DNA of 58,910 bases from Pirellulales bacterium (GCA_035533075.1 DATLUO010000131.1:1-58910); one strand, 5' to 3'. Positions 33,423 to 42,921 are shown, counted from the stretch's first letter. Notes: generated from the letters alone by a model not told the origin. A program made the numbers and translations.

Positions 33423-35213
33423 ATGAGAATCTTTGCACGACACGGTTTGTGGGACGGTCCGCTTGCGGAGCAAGCGGGCTACGAGGACGAGCTTCTGCTG
33501 GAGGGAAGCTGGCCGGCCGACCGGCAATGCGCGGGACGGTGGTCGCTCGACGAGTCGATCGATGCGCGCTTCGCGTGGATCGACCAGCGGGCGATTGAGT
33601 TGGCGGAAATCGCCGCGGGCGGCGGGCCGTCCGACCCTCCGGCGACGAGCTTTCCCTACATCAATGCGCTGAGCTTGCGTTATTTCCTTGTCAAGCTGCT
33701 GCGCGTGTCGGGGTTCTTCAAAGACGTTCGGACGCTGACGCCCGGCGAGCGCATCGATCTGTACCTGACGGCCCATCGCGACGAAGCGTATGCCGTCCTC
33801 ATTCAGCAACTCGCGCAGCAATGCGAAGCGACGCTCGAAGTGCATTGGCGTCAACCGCCCGCGCGGAAAGCGGCCAAATTGCGGCGAGCGCTTGCTTGGC
33901 GACAATGGGCGGAACGTGCCCGCCGCTGGCCCGCAGCGCCCCCAGCCGAAGAAGGCGACGGCGCGCCGCGCGTGGTGTTGTGCGGCAGTCCACGGATTTT
34001 GAACCCGGTTTGTGCCGAGCTGCTGGCGCGGGGCTGCCGCGTGTGGTGGTTGTACGAGCGGTTTGCTTTGCGTTGCTGGTGGCGCTGGCGGGCCGCGGGC
34101 GTCGAACAACTCGTGTGCGAGGCCGACGACGCGGTGGCGCGGCGATTCAACGATGCCTGGACCGGGGCGGAGCTTTGCTCGGACGGCATCGACCTGGCGC
34201 GGCCCCTCGAGCGATGGCTGGCGGAACGCGCGGCGGACGTGGGCGAGCAACAATCGGCTTTGATCGACCGCATCGAAGGGCATTTTCGCGCGGTCCGCCC
34301 CACCACCTTGGTGCTCGACGAAGACGCCACTCCGCTGAAGCGCATCGCCGTGGCACTGGCCCGCCGTCATGGCGCGCGGTCGTCTGTGGTGCAACACGGC
34401 GCGCCGTGCGGACCGTTTGGCTTCGTGCCGCCGGCCGCCGACGAGATTTGCGTCTGGGGCGAGTCTGCGCAGCGGCAGCTCGAGACCTGGGGCGTGGCGC
34501 CGGCGAAGATTCGAGTTGCGGGTTGGCCGAATCTCAAACCGCGTCTCTTGGAGCGTCCTCCGGCCCGGCCGACATCGCAGAGACCTGCCAGGCGGTTCTT
34601 GCTGCTGGCGACCGTCGAGCCGCGCGACGAGCGACCCGACGGCGTCGAGTTCCATCTCACGAGTGGCAACTACGCGCTGATGCTGCAGATGGTGCATGAA
34701 GTCCTATCGCAAATCGAACACGCCACGCTGACCATCAAGCTGCACCCTCGAGCTCGCAAGAAGGAGTTCATCCGCTTTCAGCCGCGATTGCAACCGTGGC
34801 TGGAGGACGGCAAACGGAACGAATCGCGTCCCGTATTGCCGGTGCGCGTGGTCCATTCCAAGAATCTCGCCCGATTGGTGGCGGCCAGCGATTGCGTGCT
34901 GAGCTGTGCTTCGACCGCCGGCATCGAAGCCGCCCTGGCCGGAGCACCGGTTGTGCAGATCTTGCCGATCGGTTCGGGCAACGTGCTGCCGGCCGACGAT
35001 TGGGGGTTCGTCGGCACCGCCCGGACCGCAGGCGAGCTGGCGGCGTTGGTCGACGCGGCTCTTGAGCGCGGCTGGGCCAAGCCGGCCGAAACCGCCGATC
35101 GGATGCTTGCCAACGTCGGCGAGGCCGCTGCTCGCTCAATCGTGGATGGCCTGATCGCCGACAGCGATCAACAGTTGTTGGTGCTCGGCGCATCCGGTCG
35201 AGAGCTTCCGTAA
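33423..35213 (+). CDS. GT-B-like surface polysaccharide glycosyltransferase
   Basis: This 596-residue protein has two Rossmann-like halves. Segments VVLCGSPRILNPVC and SSVVQHGAPCGPFGF, then CVWGESAQRQLETWG, TIKLHPRARK, and SCASTAGIEAALAGAPVV, are of the kind seen in capsule and polysialic-acid type transferases (PF05159-like). This suggests a transferase using CMP- or CDP-activated sugars. The precise family is uncertain. Residues 12-21 are encoded by a G-type repeat arm (33457-33482), so the N-terminus has acquired foreign sequence. The stop codon lies inside an A-type repeat. It starts two bases after the HAD stop. Confidence 0.7.
   Translation: MRIFARHGLWDGPLAEQAGYEDELLLEGSWPADRQCAGRWSLDESIDARFAWIDQRAIELAEIAAGGGPSDPPATSFPYINALSLRYFLVKLLRVSGFFKDVRTLTPGERIDLYLTAHRDEAYAVLIQQLAQQCEATLEVHWRQPPARKAAKLRRALAWRQWAERARRWPAAPPAEEGDGAPRVVLCGSPRILNPVCAELLARGCRVWWLYERFALRCWWRWRAAGVEQLVCEADDAVARRFNDAWTGAELCSDGIDLARPLERWLAERAADVGEQQSALIDRIEGHFRAVRPTTLVLDEDATPLKRIAVALARRHGARSSVVQHGAPCGPFGFVPPAADEICVWGESAQRQLETWGVAPAKIRVAGWPNLKPRLLERPPARPTSQRPARRFLLLATVEPRDERPDGVEFHLTSGNYALMLQMVHEVLSQIEHATLTIKLHPRARKKEFIRFQPRLQPWLEDGKRNESRPVLPVRVVHSKNLARLVAASDCVLSCASTAGIEAALAGAPVVQILPIGSGNVLPADDWGFVGTARTAGELAALVDAALERGWAKPAETADRMLANVGEAAARSIVDGLIADSDQQLLVLGASGRELP
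33457..33482. repeat. G-type repeat arm inside the glycosyltransferase gene
   Basis: GTCCGCTTGCGGAGCAAGCG and the following GGCTAC match the arm of the intergenic repeat at 26762-26792 and are translated in frame. Confidence 0.7.
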
Positions 35214-35306
35214 GGTGGGACAAGCGAGCTTGCGAGCGCTGGCCCACCGTAAGCGACGTCGTTCGCGGTGGGCCGGCGCTCGCAAGCTCGCTGGTCCCAC
35301 CTTACG
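35209..35306. repeat. A-type hairpin overlapping the glycosyltransferase stop
   Basis: Arms 35209-35249 and 35266-35306 (41 bases) match at 39 positions. The TAA at 35211-35213 inside the left arm ends the glycosyltransferase gene. The hairpin separates it from the flippase gene. Confidence 0.9.
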
Positions 35307-35343
35307 ACGAACCGAAACACCGATTTTAAGAGTCGTTCATCCC

Positions 35344-36939
35344 ATGTCGCACTCCTCCGCGGCCGACTACAGCACGCTGACCTCGCTGGCGGAGGCTCCG
35401 TCGCCCGTCAGCGGATGGCGGCGGTTGGCGGCCGATATGGCGGCGGTGGGCTGCTCGTCGGTCGTCTGCCAGGGTCTCGGTGTGGTGACCAGTCTCGTGC
35501 TCCGCGCCGCGCTCACTCCGGCCCAGATGGGCGTGTGGCAGGGCCTCAAGCTTCTGCTGGGCTATGCCAACTACACGAACCTGGGCGTCAGCAAAGGGGC
35601 CGCGCGCGAGCTGGCGATCGCCGTCGGCAGTGGCGAGACGGCCCGCGCCCAGCAAGGGCTGAACCTGGCCTTCACGGTCAACACCGTGACGAGCCTTGTG
35701 TACGGCATCGCCCTGGCCGCGGCCGGTCTCTGGCTGGCGCGCGATCGTGGCGGCCTGCCCGCCGATAGTTGGCTGGTCGGCCTGCTGGCCTTGGGCGCGC
35801 TGGTGGTCGTGCAGCGGCACCTCACCTTCCACGTGACGATCCTGCGGTGCAAGCAGTCGTTCGCGCTTACGTCGTGGGCATCGCTCGTTGAAGGGTCGCT
35901 GACGTTGGGCCTGGCCGGCTTGGGCGCCTGGCGATGGGGTCTGCCCGGCCTGTATGGCGGCACTCTTTTGACGCTGCTGGCCACGCTCGGCTATCTGCAC
36001 TGGCGAGGCGTCGGCCCGCTGGCACTGGCCTGGCAGTGGAGCGAGATCCGGCGGTTGGTCGCCATCGGCGGCCCGATTCTGCTGGGCGGCGTCGCCACGG
36101 CGCTTTTGCAATCGCTCGATAAGCTGATGATCCTCGCCATTTCGAGCAATCGCGAATTCGACCTGGGGTGTTACTCGACGCCGCTCTTGATTACCGGACA
36201 AATCTATGGCCTGGCGAACATGTTTGCCCTGGTGGTCGCCCCGCGCTATGGCGAGTTGTTCGGCCGGACGGGCCGCCGCGACGAAGTCGCCCGACTGGCG
36301 GCGCGCGCCAGCGAGCTGCTGGCGGCGGTGACCTCGCTCAGCGCGGCAGCCGGGCTGGTGATCGCCGTTCCCATGCTCGCGTGCCTGTTTCCCGCTTATC
36401 GGCCGGGCCTTGTACCGGCGACGTGGCTCGTGCCGGGCATCATCATGCTGGCGCTGGCTCTGCCGCTGAACCAGTACTTGGTGGCCGTTTGCCGGGAGCG
36501 CTTGGCGATGGCCGCGGCCGTTGTTGCGCTGGCCGCGGGCGCGGTCGCCGATGGCGCCGTCCTGGCGACGGGGCACGGCATCATGGGCGTGGCCGCGTGT
36601 ACGGCGATCGTCTATGCCGGCTACTATCTGCTGTTGCTGTCCGTATCGATTTGGCCCCGGCTCGACGCCGCCGCAAGACGACGCTACCTGATAACGCACA
36701 TCGTTGTCTTGCTCTTCCCGTTGGCACCCGCCTTGTGGCTGACTGACGTGCAAGCGGAGAGCATCGACATCGCGCGCCTCGGAGGCAACGCCGTGGTGGT
36801 GCTGGCGGTGTGGAGCGTTGTGGCCGCGGCCGGCTGGCGGCTGGCTGGATGGAAAACCGCTTGCCAAGACGGAAATTGTTCAAATGGCCCAATGCCTAAC
36901 GCCCAATACCTAACGCCTCCCGACCCATGCCCCGACTGA
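35344..36939 (+). CDS. Wzx-like polysaccharide flippase (MOP superfamily)
   Basis: This 531-residue integral membrane protein has about 12-14 helices and the MOP-family opening (helix 1 about 30-55 with GLGVVTSLVLRAALTPAQMG). A second half begins near SEIRRLVAIGGPILLGGV. Such proteins move undecaprenyl-linked glycans across the inner membrane. The position between a glycosyltransferase and a CDP-alcohol transferase in a neuB locus supports this. The frame is open from 35215, but that part is repeat; ATG 35344 is the sensible start. The last 13 bases overlap the next gene. Confidence 0.82.
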   Translation: MSHSSAADYSTLTSLAEAPSPVSGWRRLAADMAAVGCSSVVCQGLGVVTSLVLRAALTPAQMGVWQGLKLLLGYANYTNLGVSKGAARELAIAVGSGETARAQQGLNLAFTVNTVTSLVYGIALAAAGLWLARDRGGLPADSWLVGLLALGALVVVQRHLTFHVTILRCKQSFALTSWASLVEGSLTLGLAGLGAWRWGLPGLYGGTLLTLLATLGYLHWRGVGPLALAWQWSEIRRLVAIGGPILLGGVATALLQSLDKLMILAISSNREFDLGCYSTPLLITGQIYGLANMFALVVAPRYGELFGRTGRRDEVARLAARASELLAAVTSLSAAAGLVIAVPMLACLFPAYRPGLVPATWLVPGIIMLALALPLNQYLVAVCRERLAMAAAVVALAAGAVADGAVLATGHGIMGVAACTAIVYAGYYLLLLSVSIWPRLDAAARRRYLITHIVVLLFPLAPALWLTDVQAESIDIARLGGNAVVVLAVWSVVAAAGWRLAGWKTACQDGNCSNGPMPNAQYLTPPDPCPD

Positions 36940-37847
36940 CGCTGGCCGAACTCGAACGCCGCTGCCAGAAGCCCGATTATCGCCAATCGGGCAATTGGAT
37001 GGCGCGCCGCATCAGCCGGCCGGCGGCTTTGCACGTCACGCGCGTGATTGCTCCCAGCGGAGTTTCGGCGCACGCCGTCACCGGCCTGGCCACGGCGGTT
37101 GCGCTGGCCGCGGCCTGCTGTTTCGGCATCGGCACGATCGGAACGTGTTTCGTGGGCGCTCTGCTGCTGCAAGTATGGTATCTGCTCGACCATGTCGACG
37201 GGCAGGTTGCCCGGCTCAACGGCACGGCTTCGCTCGACGGCATCCAGCTCGACTATCTCATGCACCACGTAGTCAATCTCGCTGTGCCGTTCAGCCTGGG
37301 TTATGGCGCTGGTCGAAGCGGCGGTGAGGCGTGGCTTCTTCTCGGATGCGCGTTCGCGCTCGGCCTGTTGCTCATTGGGCTGGCGAACGACACGCGGTAC
37401 AAGGCGTACATTGCTCGTCTCAAGCAGATCGAAGGCCCTTTGCTCGTCCAGCGGCGTGGGGCGGACGAAGTCGCCGCCGAACATCTCCGCACAAGCTGGT
37501 TTCAGGCCGGGCTTCGGCAGGCCGTATACTTGGCGCGGAAGCTCTGCGAGATACACGTTGTGATGAACGCGGTCACGGCCATCGCGGTTGCGCAGTGTTG
37601 GATCGGCCAAACGCTGCCGAGCAAGGTCTATCTGGCCATCATGTCGCCGCTGGCCCTCGTGACCGCGGTCGCCATCCTGGTGCGCGACGTAAGACGCCAG
37701 GCCGCCGAGCAGGACTATGCTGCCTGGTTCGCTCCTTGTCGAAGGGGGTCCTGCACGCCGACGTCCGCTATACTTCACGCGGTCGAGAATGACGCATTCG
37801 CGCCCGAACGACTCTCTGTAGGGAACGCCCTCCGTGGCGTTCCGTGA
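36927..37847 (+). CDS. CDP-alcohol phosphatidyltransferase with altered final Asp
   Basis: This 306-residue protein has about six helices and the CDP-OH-P signature as D88xxD91G92xxA95R96x8G105xxxD109xxx H113. The last aspartate, regarded as the catalytic base in this family, is histidine. It would transfer a phospho-alcohol from CDP to an acceptor, perhaps decorating the glycan or a lipid carrier. The C-terminal 26 residues (from AILHAVENDAF) are translated from the repeat element at 37769-37933, which also supplies the TGA. The native C-terminus was therefore probably lost. The start overlaps the flippase gene by 13 bases. Confidence 0.8.
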   Translation: MPRLTLAELERRCQKPDYRQSGNWMARRISRPAALHVTRVIAPSGVSAHAVTGLATAVALAAACCFGIGTIGTCFVGALLLQVWYLLDHVDGQVARLNGTASLDGIQLDYLMHHVVNLAVPFSLGYGAGRSGGEAWLLLGCAFALGLLLIGLANDTRYKAYIARLKQIEGPLLVQRRGADEVAAEHLRTSWFQAGLRQAVYLARKLCEIHVVMNAVTAIAVAQCWIGQTLPSKVYLAIMSPLALVTAVAILVRDVRRQAAEQDYAAWFAPCRRGSCTPTSAILHAVENDAFAPERLSVGNALRGVP

Positions 37848-37933
37848 TCCGCGAAATCACGTCGCCGCGGCTCCACGGAACGCCACGGAGGGCGTTCCCT
37901 ACAGACGTCTCATTTCCGGCCGCGTGAAGTATA
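37769..37933. repeat. 165-base nested element (TATACTTCAC ends, F core) inserted in the gene end
   Basis: The ends TATACTTCACGCGG (37769) and its complement (CCGCGTGAAGTATA, ending 37933) enclose a perfect 31-base F inverted repeat (37816-37846 and 37874-37904). The inverted ends stay similar for about 24 bases. The left part is translated as the tail of the upstream gene. Confidence 0.88.
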
Positions 37934-38094
37934 ACGTCGTGCGGCGAACCTCTCTGGCTACTGCATCTGGAACGACCGTGTCTGGGAGACAGGCGGCGAC
38001 AAATGAAGCATTCGGCTGCGGTTGCCAAAGTGAGTAACCAATGAAGTGGCGAGCCGGGCCATGTGCGTTGACGATGGCGTTCAATCCCGCGCCG

Positions 38095-40116
38095 TCACCG
38101 CACGCCATGCTTGGCCAAGAACTCGCGTTGATAGGTGACCCAGCCGCCGAGCCGTGCCCGATAGGCCCGCGCACGTTCCGGCTCGGCCGTCGCCAGGTTT
38201 GCCATCTCGCGGGGGTCGCGGGACAGGTCGAACAGCTCGTCGTGCGAGGTGTCGACGTAGTAGTGGTATTTGTACTGGCCGTCGCGCAGGCCAAGCACCA
38301 CTTCGTGTCCGACGGACAGGAAATACGCCCGCTGGTCGTCGCGCTGGCGAAACAGGCTCTCGCCCTGCCATTCTTTCGGCGCGGGAACGTTCAAAACGTC
38401 GAGCAGCGTCGGCGCCACGTCGATGTGTCGGCCCACGATGTCGTTCCGCCGAGGCATCTCGCTTAAGCCGGGGTTGAGCAGCACCAGCGGCACGTGGACG
38501 GCCTGTTCGTAAATGCCGAAGCTGTGCGTCCGCAGGTTGTGCTGACCGAAGCTCTCGCCGTGGTCGCCCGTGATGGCCACCAGCGTCGAGTCGGCCAGGC
38601 CGCGTTTTTCGATCTCGGCCATGAACCAGGCCAGCGTGGCGTCGGCGGCGCGCAGGGCATTGAGGAAGCGGTCAAGCTCCTCGTCTTTCACGCCGAAATC
38701 GAGGCGCTGGGCGGGCGGAAAATAAGGATGGTGCGTCTCGATGGTGTAGGCGTAGGCCAAGAAGGGCCGTTGCGGATACTGGTCGATCCAGTCGAGCACG
38801 TCCTGGTACATCGTCTGGTCGTCGATGCCCCAGGAGTTGATCTCCTTTCCGGGATGGCTGCCGGCGTCGAGCACCGCATCGACGCCGCGGGCCTTGAGAA
38901 ATACGTCCCGCTTCTGCCAGCCCCACGAGCCGGAATGGGCGTAGCAGGTGCGATAACCGTGGACCTTCAGCACCTGCGGCAGGCTGACGACGTCGAACTG
39001 CGGATGGTCGCGGACGATCAGCAGCCAGTCGGGCCGCGGATAAACGCTGTGCGACAGCGCCACCAGGCTTTTGCAGCTCGACGCAGCTTGCGCGTAGACG
39101 TTGTCGAACAATACACCGCGCTCGGCGGCCAGACGGTCGAGATTGGGCGTGGCGGCAAAGCGCGAGCCGTAGGCGCCGACGTATTCCACGCCGATCGACT
39201 CCAGCACGATCAAGACGACGTTCTTCGGCCGGCGCTCGGCGGCCACCAAAGGCGCCCGGCCCGTGGCATCGGCCTTCACCCGGCGGAAATCGCGGTCGTC
39301 GATTTCGCTGAACGAGTAGTTGTGCGAGAACGGCTGGTCTTTCGAGAATTCCTGCACGCACGAGGCCAACAGCACCCAGTGCGGGCTTTGTGCGATGCGC
39401 CGCTCCCAGCGGTTGGGGTCGGTCCACTCGGCGCGGACATAACGTTCGCAGACGACGCCGCCGGCCAAGACCATGGCGCACAGCAGGGCCGTGGTTTTCG
39501 GCCCGATCGGCGAAAGCACCCGCCGCGCGATGGGCCGCCGCGCGATGGTCGGCGCCGCCACGATCGCCAGCGGGGCGGCGAACAGCAGGGCCAAAGTGCC
39601 CGGCGGAAAGTATTCGCGGGCCGACGACAGCATCACCTCGGGGCCGCCCACGAACGACAGCAGGCGGACGGTGAACGGCACCTTCGTCACTTTGAACATC
39701 GGCACGCTGGCCACGGCATACGCGCCGCACAAGGCAAACAAACCGATCGACAACCATCGCCCGACTCGACTCACGGGCGAGGGCCACCAAGCAAGCATAC
39801 GCGACAGCGACCCGCAAACGATCGCCAGACCCGCGGCAAAGCAAACATCCGGGGCCGAGACCACCGCCAACCGCAATAACCAGCGGATGAATTCACCCAA
39901 ACTGGAAACCGGAAACGGCAGCAGGAGCCATTTGCCGACGACGCCGACCAAGGCCAACAGCGTGGCCAGCGCCAGCCAGGTGTGGTCGATCGCCGGAGCC
40001 GCTTGCCGAGCGGCGGGGTTGACGGGCCGGGCGGCGCGCGAGAGTTGTCCGTCTGCGGCGGGTCTCGATTCGGACGACGACTCGACGGGCGGTCCGCGGC
40101 GCAGTGTGGATTTCAT
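38095..40116 (-). CDS. Membrane-anchored sulfatase-fold enzyme, LtaS/phosphoglycerol-transferase-like
   Basis: This 673-residue protein starts at 40116 (MKSTLRRG) behind AAGGA. About five N-terminal membrane helices (to about residue 235) are followed by an alkaline-phosphatase-superfamily domain: NVVLIVLESIGVEYVGAYG (metal ligand Glu), ATPNLDRLA, ASSCKSLVALSHSVYPRP (nucleophile region), THHPYFPP, ITGDHGESFGQHN and GRHIDVAPTLLDVLN. There is no CxPxR formylglycine motif, so it is more like LtaS and OpgB phosphoglycerol transferases than a sulfatase. Together with the CDP-alcohol transferase it may add phospho-alcohol groups to the surface glycan. Confidence 0.82.
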   Translation of the reverse strand: MKSTLRRGPPVESSSESRPAADGQLSRAARPVNPAARQAAPAIDHTWLALATLLALVGVVGKWLLLPFPVSSLGEFIRWLLRLAVVSAPDVCFAAGLAIVCGSLSRMLAWWPSPVSRVGRWLSIGLFALCGAYAVASVPMFKVTKVPFTVRLLSFVGGPEVMLSSAREYFPPGTLALLFAAPLAIVAAPTIARRPIARRVLSPIGPKTTALLCAMVLAGGVVCERYVRAEWTDPNRWERRIAQSPHWVLLASCVQEFSKDQPFSHNYSFSEIDDRDFRRVKADATGRAPLVAAERRPKNVVLIVLESIGVEYVGAYGSRFAATPNLDRLAAERGVLFDNVYAQAASSCKSLVALSHSVYPRPDWLLIVRDHPQFDVVSLPQVLKVHGYRTCYAHSGSWGWQKRDVFLKARGVDAVLDAGSHPGKEINSWGIDDQTMYQDVLDWIDQYPQRPFLAYAYTIETHHPYFPPAQRLDFGVKDEELDRFLNALRAADATLAWFMAEIEKRGLADSTLVAITGDHGESFGQHNLRTHSFGIYEQAVHVPLVLLNPGLSEMPRRNDIVGRHIDVAPTLLDVLNVPAPKEWQGESLFRQRDDQRAYFLSVGHEVVLGLRDGQYKYHYYVDTSHDELFDLSRDPREMANLATAEPERARAYRARLGGWVTYQREFLAKHGVR

Positions 40117-40254
40117 GGCGATTCCTTTCGCTCTCGTGCCAGCGGCGCCCCTTCCGCTCAGAAGGGTGGCGAAAATGCCCGTGGCATTTCCGGCGCCGGC
40201 CCCCAGTATCCGCACGTGGGGGCTTTGGTCAAGACCAGAGCACAGGAAGCGGGA

Positions 40255-42921
40255 CTAGTAGATCCACTCCAGGCTGGTGTAGGGGCTGATGCCCGGCGAG
40301 AGCACCTGCACCGGCCCCGTCTGCAGGCTCAGATACTGGATGTAGTTGCGATCGAAGATGTTCGTGATGCCGCCCGACAGCATCAGGTTCCGCGATACGT
40401 TCCAGTAGCCGCGGACGTTGCCGATGGTCCAGCCGCCGACGCGCTTTTCGATCTGCGTGTATTGGCCGGGCACGTCGGTCACACGGAGCACGCCCGGCCG
40501 GTTTTGCTCGCGGGTCATCGTGGCGAACAGTTCCAGGCCCCAAGTGCGGCCGGCGTTGGGATCGTGGAAGCGGACGCCCGCGAAGCCTTGCAGCGGCGGA
40601 ATTTGCGTCAAGGGCTGGTTGATCGTCACGTCGGTGCCGTACACATAATGGGCTGAGGCGAAGGGAGTGACCCGCGGCGTGAGGTCGAAGCTGTTGAAGG
40701 CCTCGAAGCCCCGCAACTCGGCCAGCGGCGTGTTGAGCGTGTTCAGCAAGACCGCCCCCGTCGGATCTCGGACCGCGTTAGCGCTGTAGGTAATGTAGTT
40801 GTTGACCCACGAATTGTATCCCCGCAAATAACCGCGCCAGCGGTCGTAGTTGCCGTTGATCTGGGCGTCGATCTGCCAATTGCGTTCGGGCTGCAAGTTC
40901 GGGTCGCCGATCACGCGGCGATAACCGCTCTGGATGATGCCCAGGAACATGCCGTCGGCATAGCGGTCGATGAGCGAAGGCGGCCGCTGCGATTGGCCGA
41001 ACGACAAGCCGGCGCTCCAATGCTGCGTGATGTCGACCTGGTTGACCATGTAAAAGGCATAGAGTCCGTTGGCCTTGTTCAAGGGGCCCGCCGGCAGGGC
41101 GCTGGTGGTGGGATAGAACGCGGAGTTCGGCGGCCCGTTGATGGGCACCGTGTTGGAATAGGCGTTGGTATCGACATAGTCGCCGCGGCCGCCGATCTTG
41201 CTGCGGAAGTAGCTGGTCCAGGGCAACGTCATTTCGGCGAAGGCACCGGGGTTGACCATTGTCGCCCGCGGCATGCCGGTGGAGAACTGGAACGGATACA
41301 TTCCGTTGCCCGGCGGCGAAGGCGGCGAGGCGGGCGTGGGCGCGAAGGGCGGATTGGGCAGGTAGGGATTGATCGTGAAAAATTCCGTCACGCGTTGATT
41401 GAGCACGCGCACGTCGGTGCCCGTCAACAGGCTCACTTCGTCCAGCTCGCCGAACTGCGCCGTCACACGTCCGCCGGTCGACATGAGCGAGCCGACCGTC
41501 GAGCCGCTGAAACCGACCAGCGGCGGCAGGCCGGCATTCTGATCGGCCGGCGTGGGAGGCGTTCCGAAGGATGTGGCGACTGCGGGATAGACGGATTCCG
41601 TCAACGACTTCTCGATGCCCGTCACGATCGGCTGCTTCGTCGAATTGAAGGTGTTGCCGGTCATGTTGTTGCTGTTGTACCAACCCTGCGCGAGCATTCG
41701 GGTCCAGGGCATGGTGACGTCTTCGTCGATGTAGCGCAGGTTGAAGGCATTGGTCTCCAGCGAGCTGACGTCGAAGAACTCGCCGGGGTAGGCCGTGTGG
41801 TTCATGTCTTGCCGGCGATAGGTGCCTTCAATTCGCTGGCCGGGCGTCAGGTTGTAGCCCAGCTCGGCCAGGATGTCGCCGGTGTTGTAGTGCGAGGGAA
41901 TGTAGGTGCTGTTGCCGGCCTGGTAGTCGTTGCCGTTGCGATGGCCGTAGCTGAGACGATAGCCGAAATCTTGCGTGCCGCCGCTGACGGTCTCGCGGCC
42001 GTAGATTTGCTGGCCGTTGGGGAGCCAACTCATGCTGCTGCGGTATTGCTGCCGCTGATTGCGGGGCGTCGGCCGAGTGACGATGTCCATGAACGTGAAG
42101 CCGGGGCCGTACTGCACCGAGTAGGGGCCGGCCACGATGATCGTGTCTTGGACGATGCCCGGATCGATCTTGTTGACCACGGTGTCCAGGTCCCAGCGGA
42201 CCGGCTCGAAATACTGGCCGTCGAGCTGGGCGTAAATCTCACGGTTCTTGAAACCGCGGATGAAGGGCGCTTCGGAAATGCTCGACCGCCACATGGTCTG
42301 CACCGCCAGCACTTCGTCGGCGATGGCCTGGGCCAGGTCGGGGCGGGCATTGACCGCCAGTGCCGGCGCGCTGGTGGCGCTGGCCACGGGGGCAATCGAT
42401 TGTGCGATCGGCGCGCGATCGGCGGGCAATGCCTCCAGTGCGCTCATGATGCCGCCTTGACCAAACACGCCCAGGCTGCCGAGCGGCTGCGTGGGTTGCA
42501 GAGGTTGCAACGGGCTGACGGGCGGCGCGGCCGGGGCCAACGGCTGCTGCGGCTGCAACGGCGCCAGCGGTTGACGCACCACGCGAAAGTAGCCGCCTGA
42601 CGGGCGAATGTATCCTTCCGGCCGGAAGGTGGGCATTTCTTCGGTGCGCCCGGCGGGCCTGGAGTTCGGGCGCCTGTACGCGGTCGGGCTGACGTGAGGC
42701 CCGATGTCGATCGAGGTATCGAGCGGATCGGCCACCAGGGCGTGCCAGAGTTGCGTGCGGAACAGCGCGGGGGACGACGCCGACGAACGCGCTCGCGCCG
42801 AACCAGCGGCCGGCGCAGGCGCGTCGTCGGCCTTGGCCGGCGCGGCCCCCTTGGCAAGCAGGGCACTCATCAACACACACCACGTTGACAGAGTGACTCG
42901 CCTTTTCTGAACAACGCACAT
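40255..42921 (-). CDS. TonB-dependent outer-membrane receptor
   Basis: This 888-residue protein starts at 42921 behind GGAG and has a signal-like N-terminus. A Pro/Gln-rich stretch (about 110-150, repeated LQPLQPTQPL) is followed by a plug domain (SISEAPFIRGFKNREIYAQL, then DTIIVAGPYSVQYGPGFTFM) and a long beta-barrel with aromatic-flanked strands. The end ISPYTSLEWIY fits the terminal barrel strand. The substrate is unknown. It implies an outer membrane. No TonB, ExbB or ExbD gene was seen in the window. Confidence 0.88.
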   Translation of the reverse strand: MCVVQKRRVTLSTWCVLMSALLAKGAAPAKADDAPAPAAGSARARSSASSPALFRTQLWHALVADPLDTSIDIGPHVSPTAYRRPNSRPAGRTEEMPTFRPEGYIRPSGGYFRVVRQPLAPLQPQQPLAPAAPPVSPLQPLQPTQPLGSLGVFGQGGIMSALEALPADRAPIAQSIAPVASATSAPALAVNARPDLAQAIADEVLAVQTMWRSSISEAPFIRGFKNREIYAQLDGQYFEPVRWDLDTVVNKIDPGIVQDTIIVAGPYSVQYGPGFTFMDIVTRPTPRNQRQQYRSSMSWLPNGQQIYGRETVSGGTQDFGYRLSYGHRNGNDYQAGNSTYIPSHYNTGDILAELGYNLTPGQRIEGTYRRQDMNHTAYPGEFFDVSSLETNAFNLRYIDEDVTMPWTRMLAQGWYNSNNMTGNTFNSTKQPIVTGIEKSLTESVYPAVATSFGTPPTPADQNAGLPPLVGFSGSTVGSLMSTGGRVTAQFGELDEVSLLTGTDVRVLNQRVTEFFTINPYLPNPPFAPTPASPPSPPGNGMYPFQFSTGMPRATMVNPGAFAEMTLPWTSYFRSKIGGRGDYVDTNAYSNTVPINGPPNSAFYPTTSALPAGPLNKANGLYAFYMVNQVDITQHWSAGLSFGQSQRPPSLIDRYADGMFLGIIQSGYRRVIGDPNLQPERNWQIDAQINGNYDRWRGYLRGYNSWVNNYITYSANAVRDPTGAVLLNTLNTPLAELRGFEAFNSFDLTPRVTPFASAHYVYGTDVTINQPLTQIPPLQGFAGVRFHDPNAGRTWGLELFATMTREQNRPGVLRVTDVPGQYTQIEKRVGGWTIGNVRGYWNVSRNLMLSGGITNIFDRNYIQYLSLQTGPVQVLSPGISPYTSLEWIY

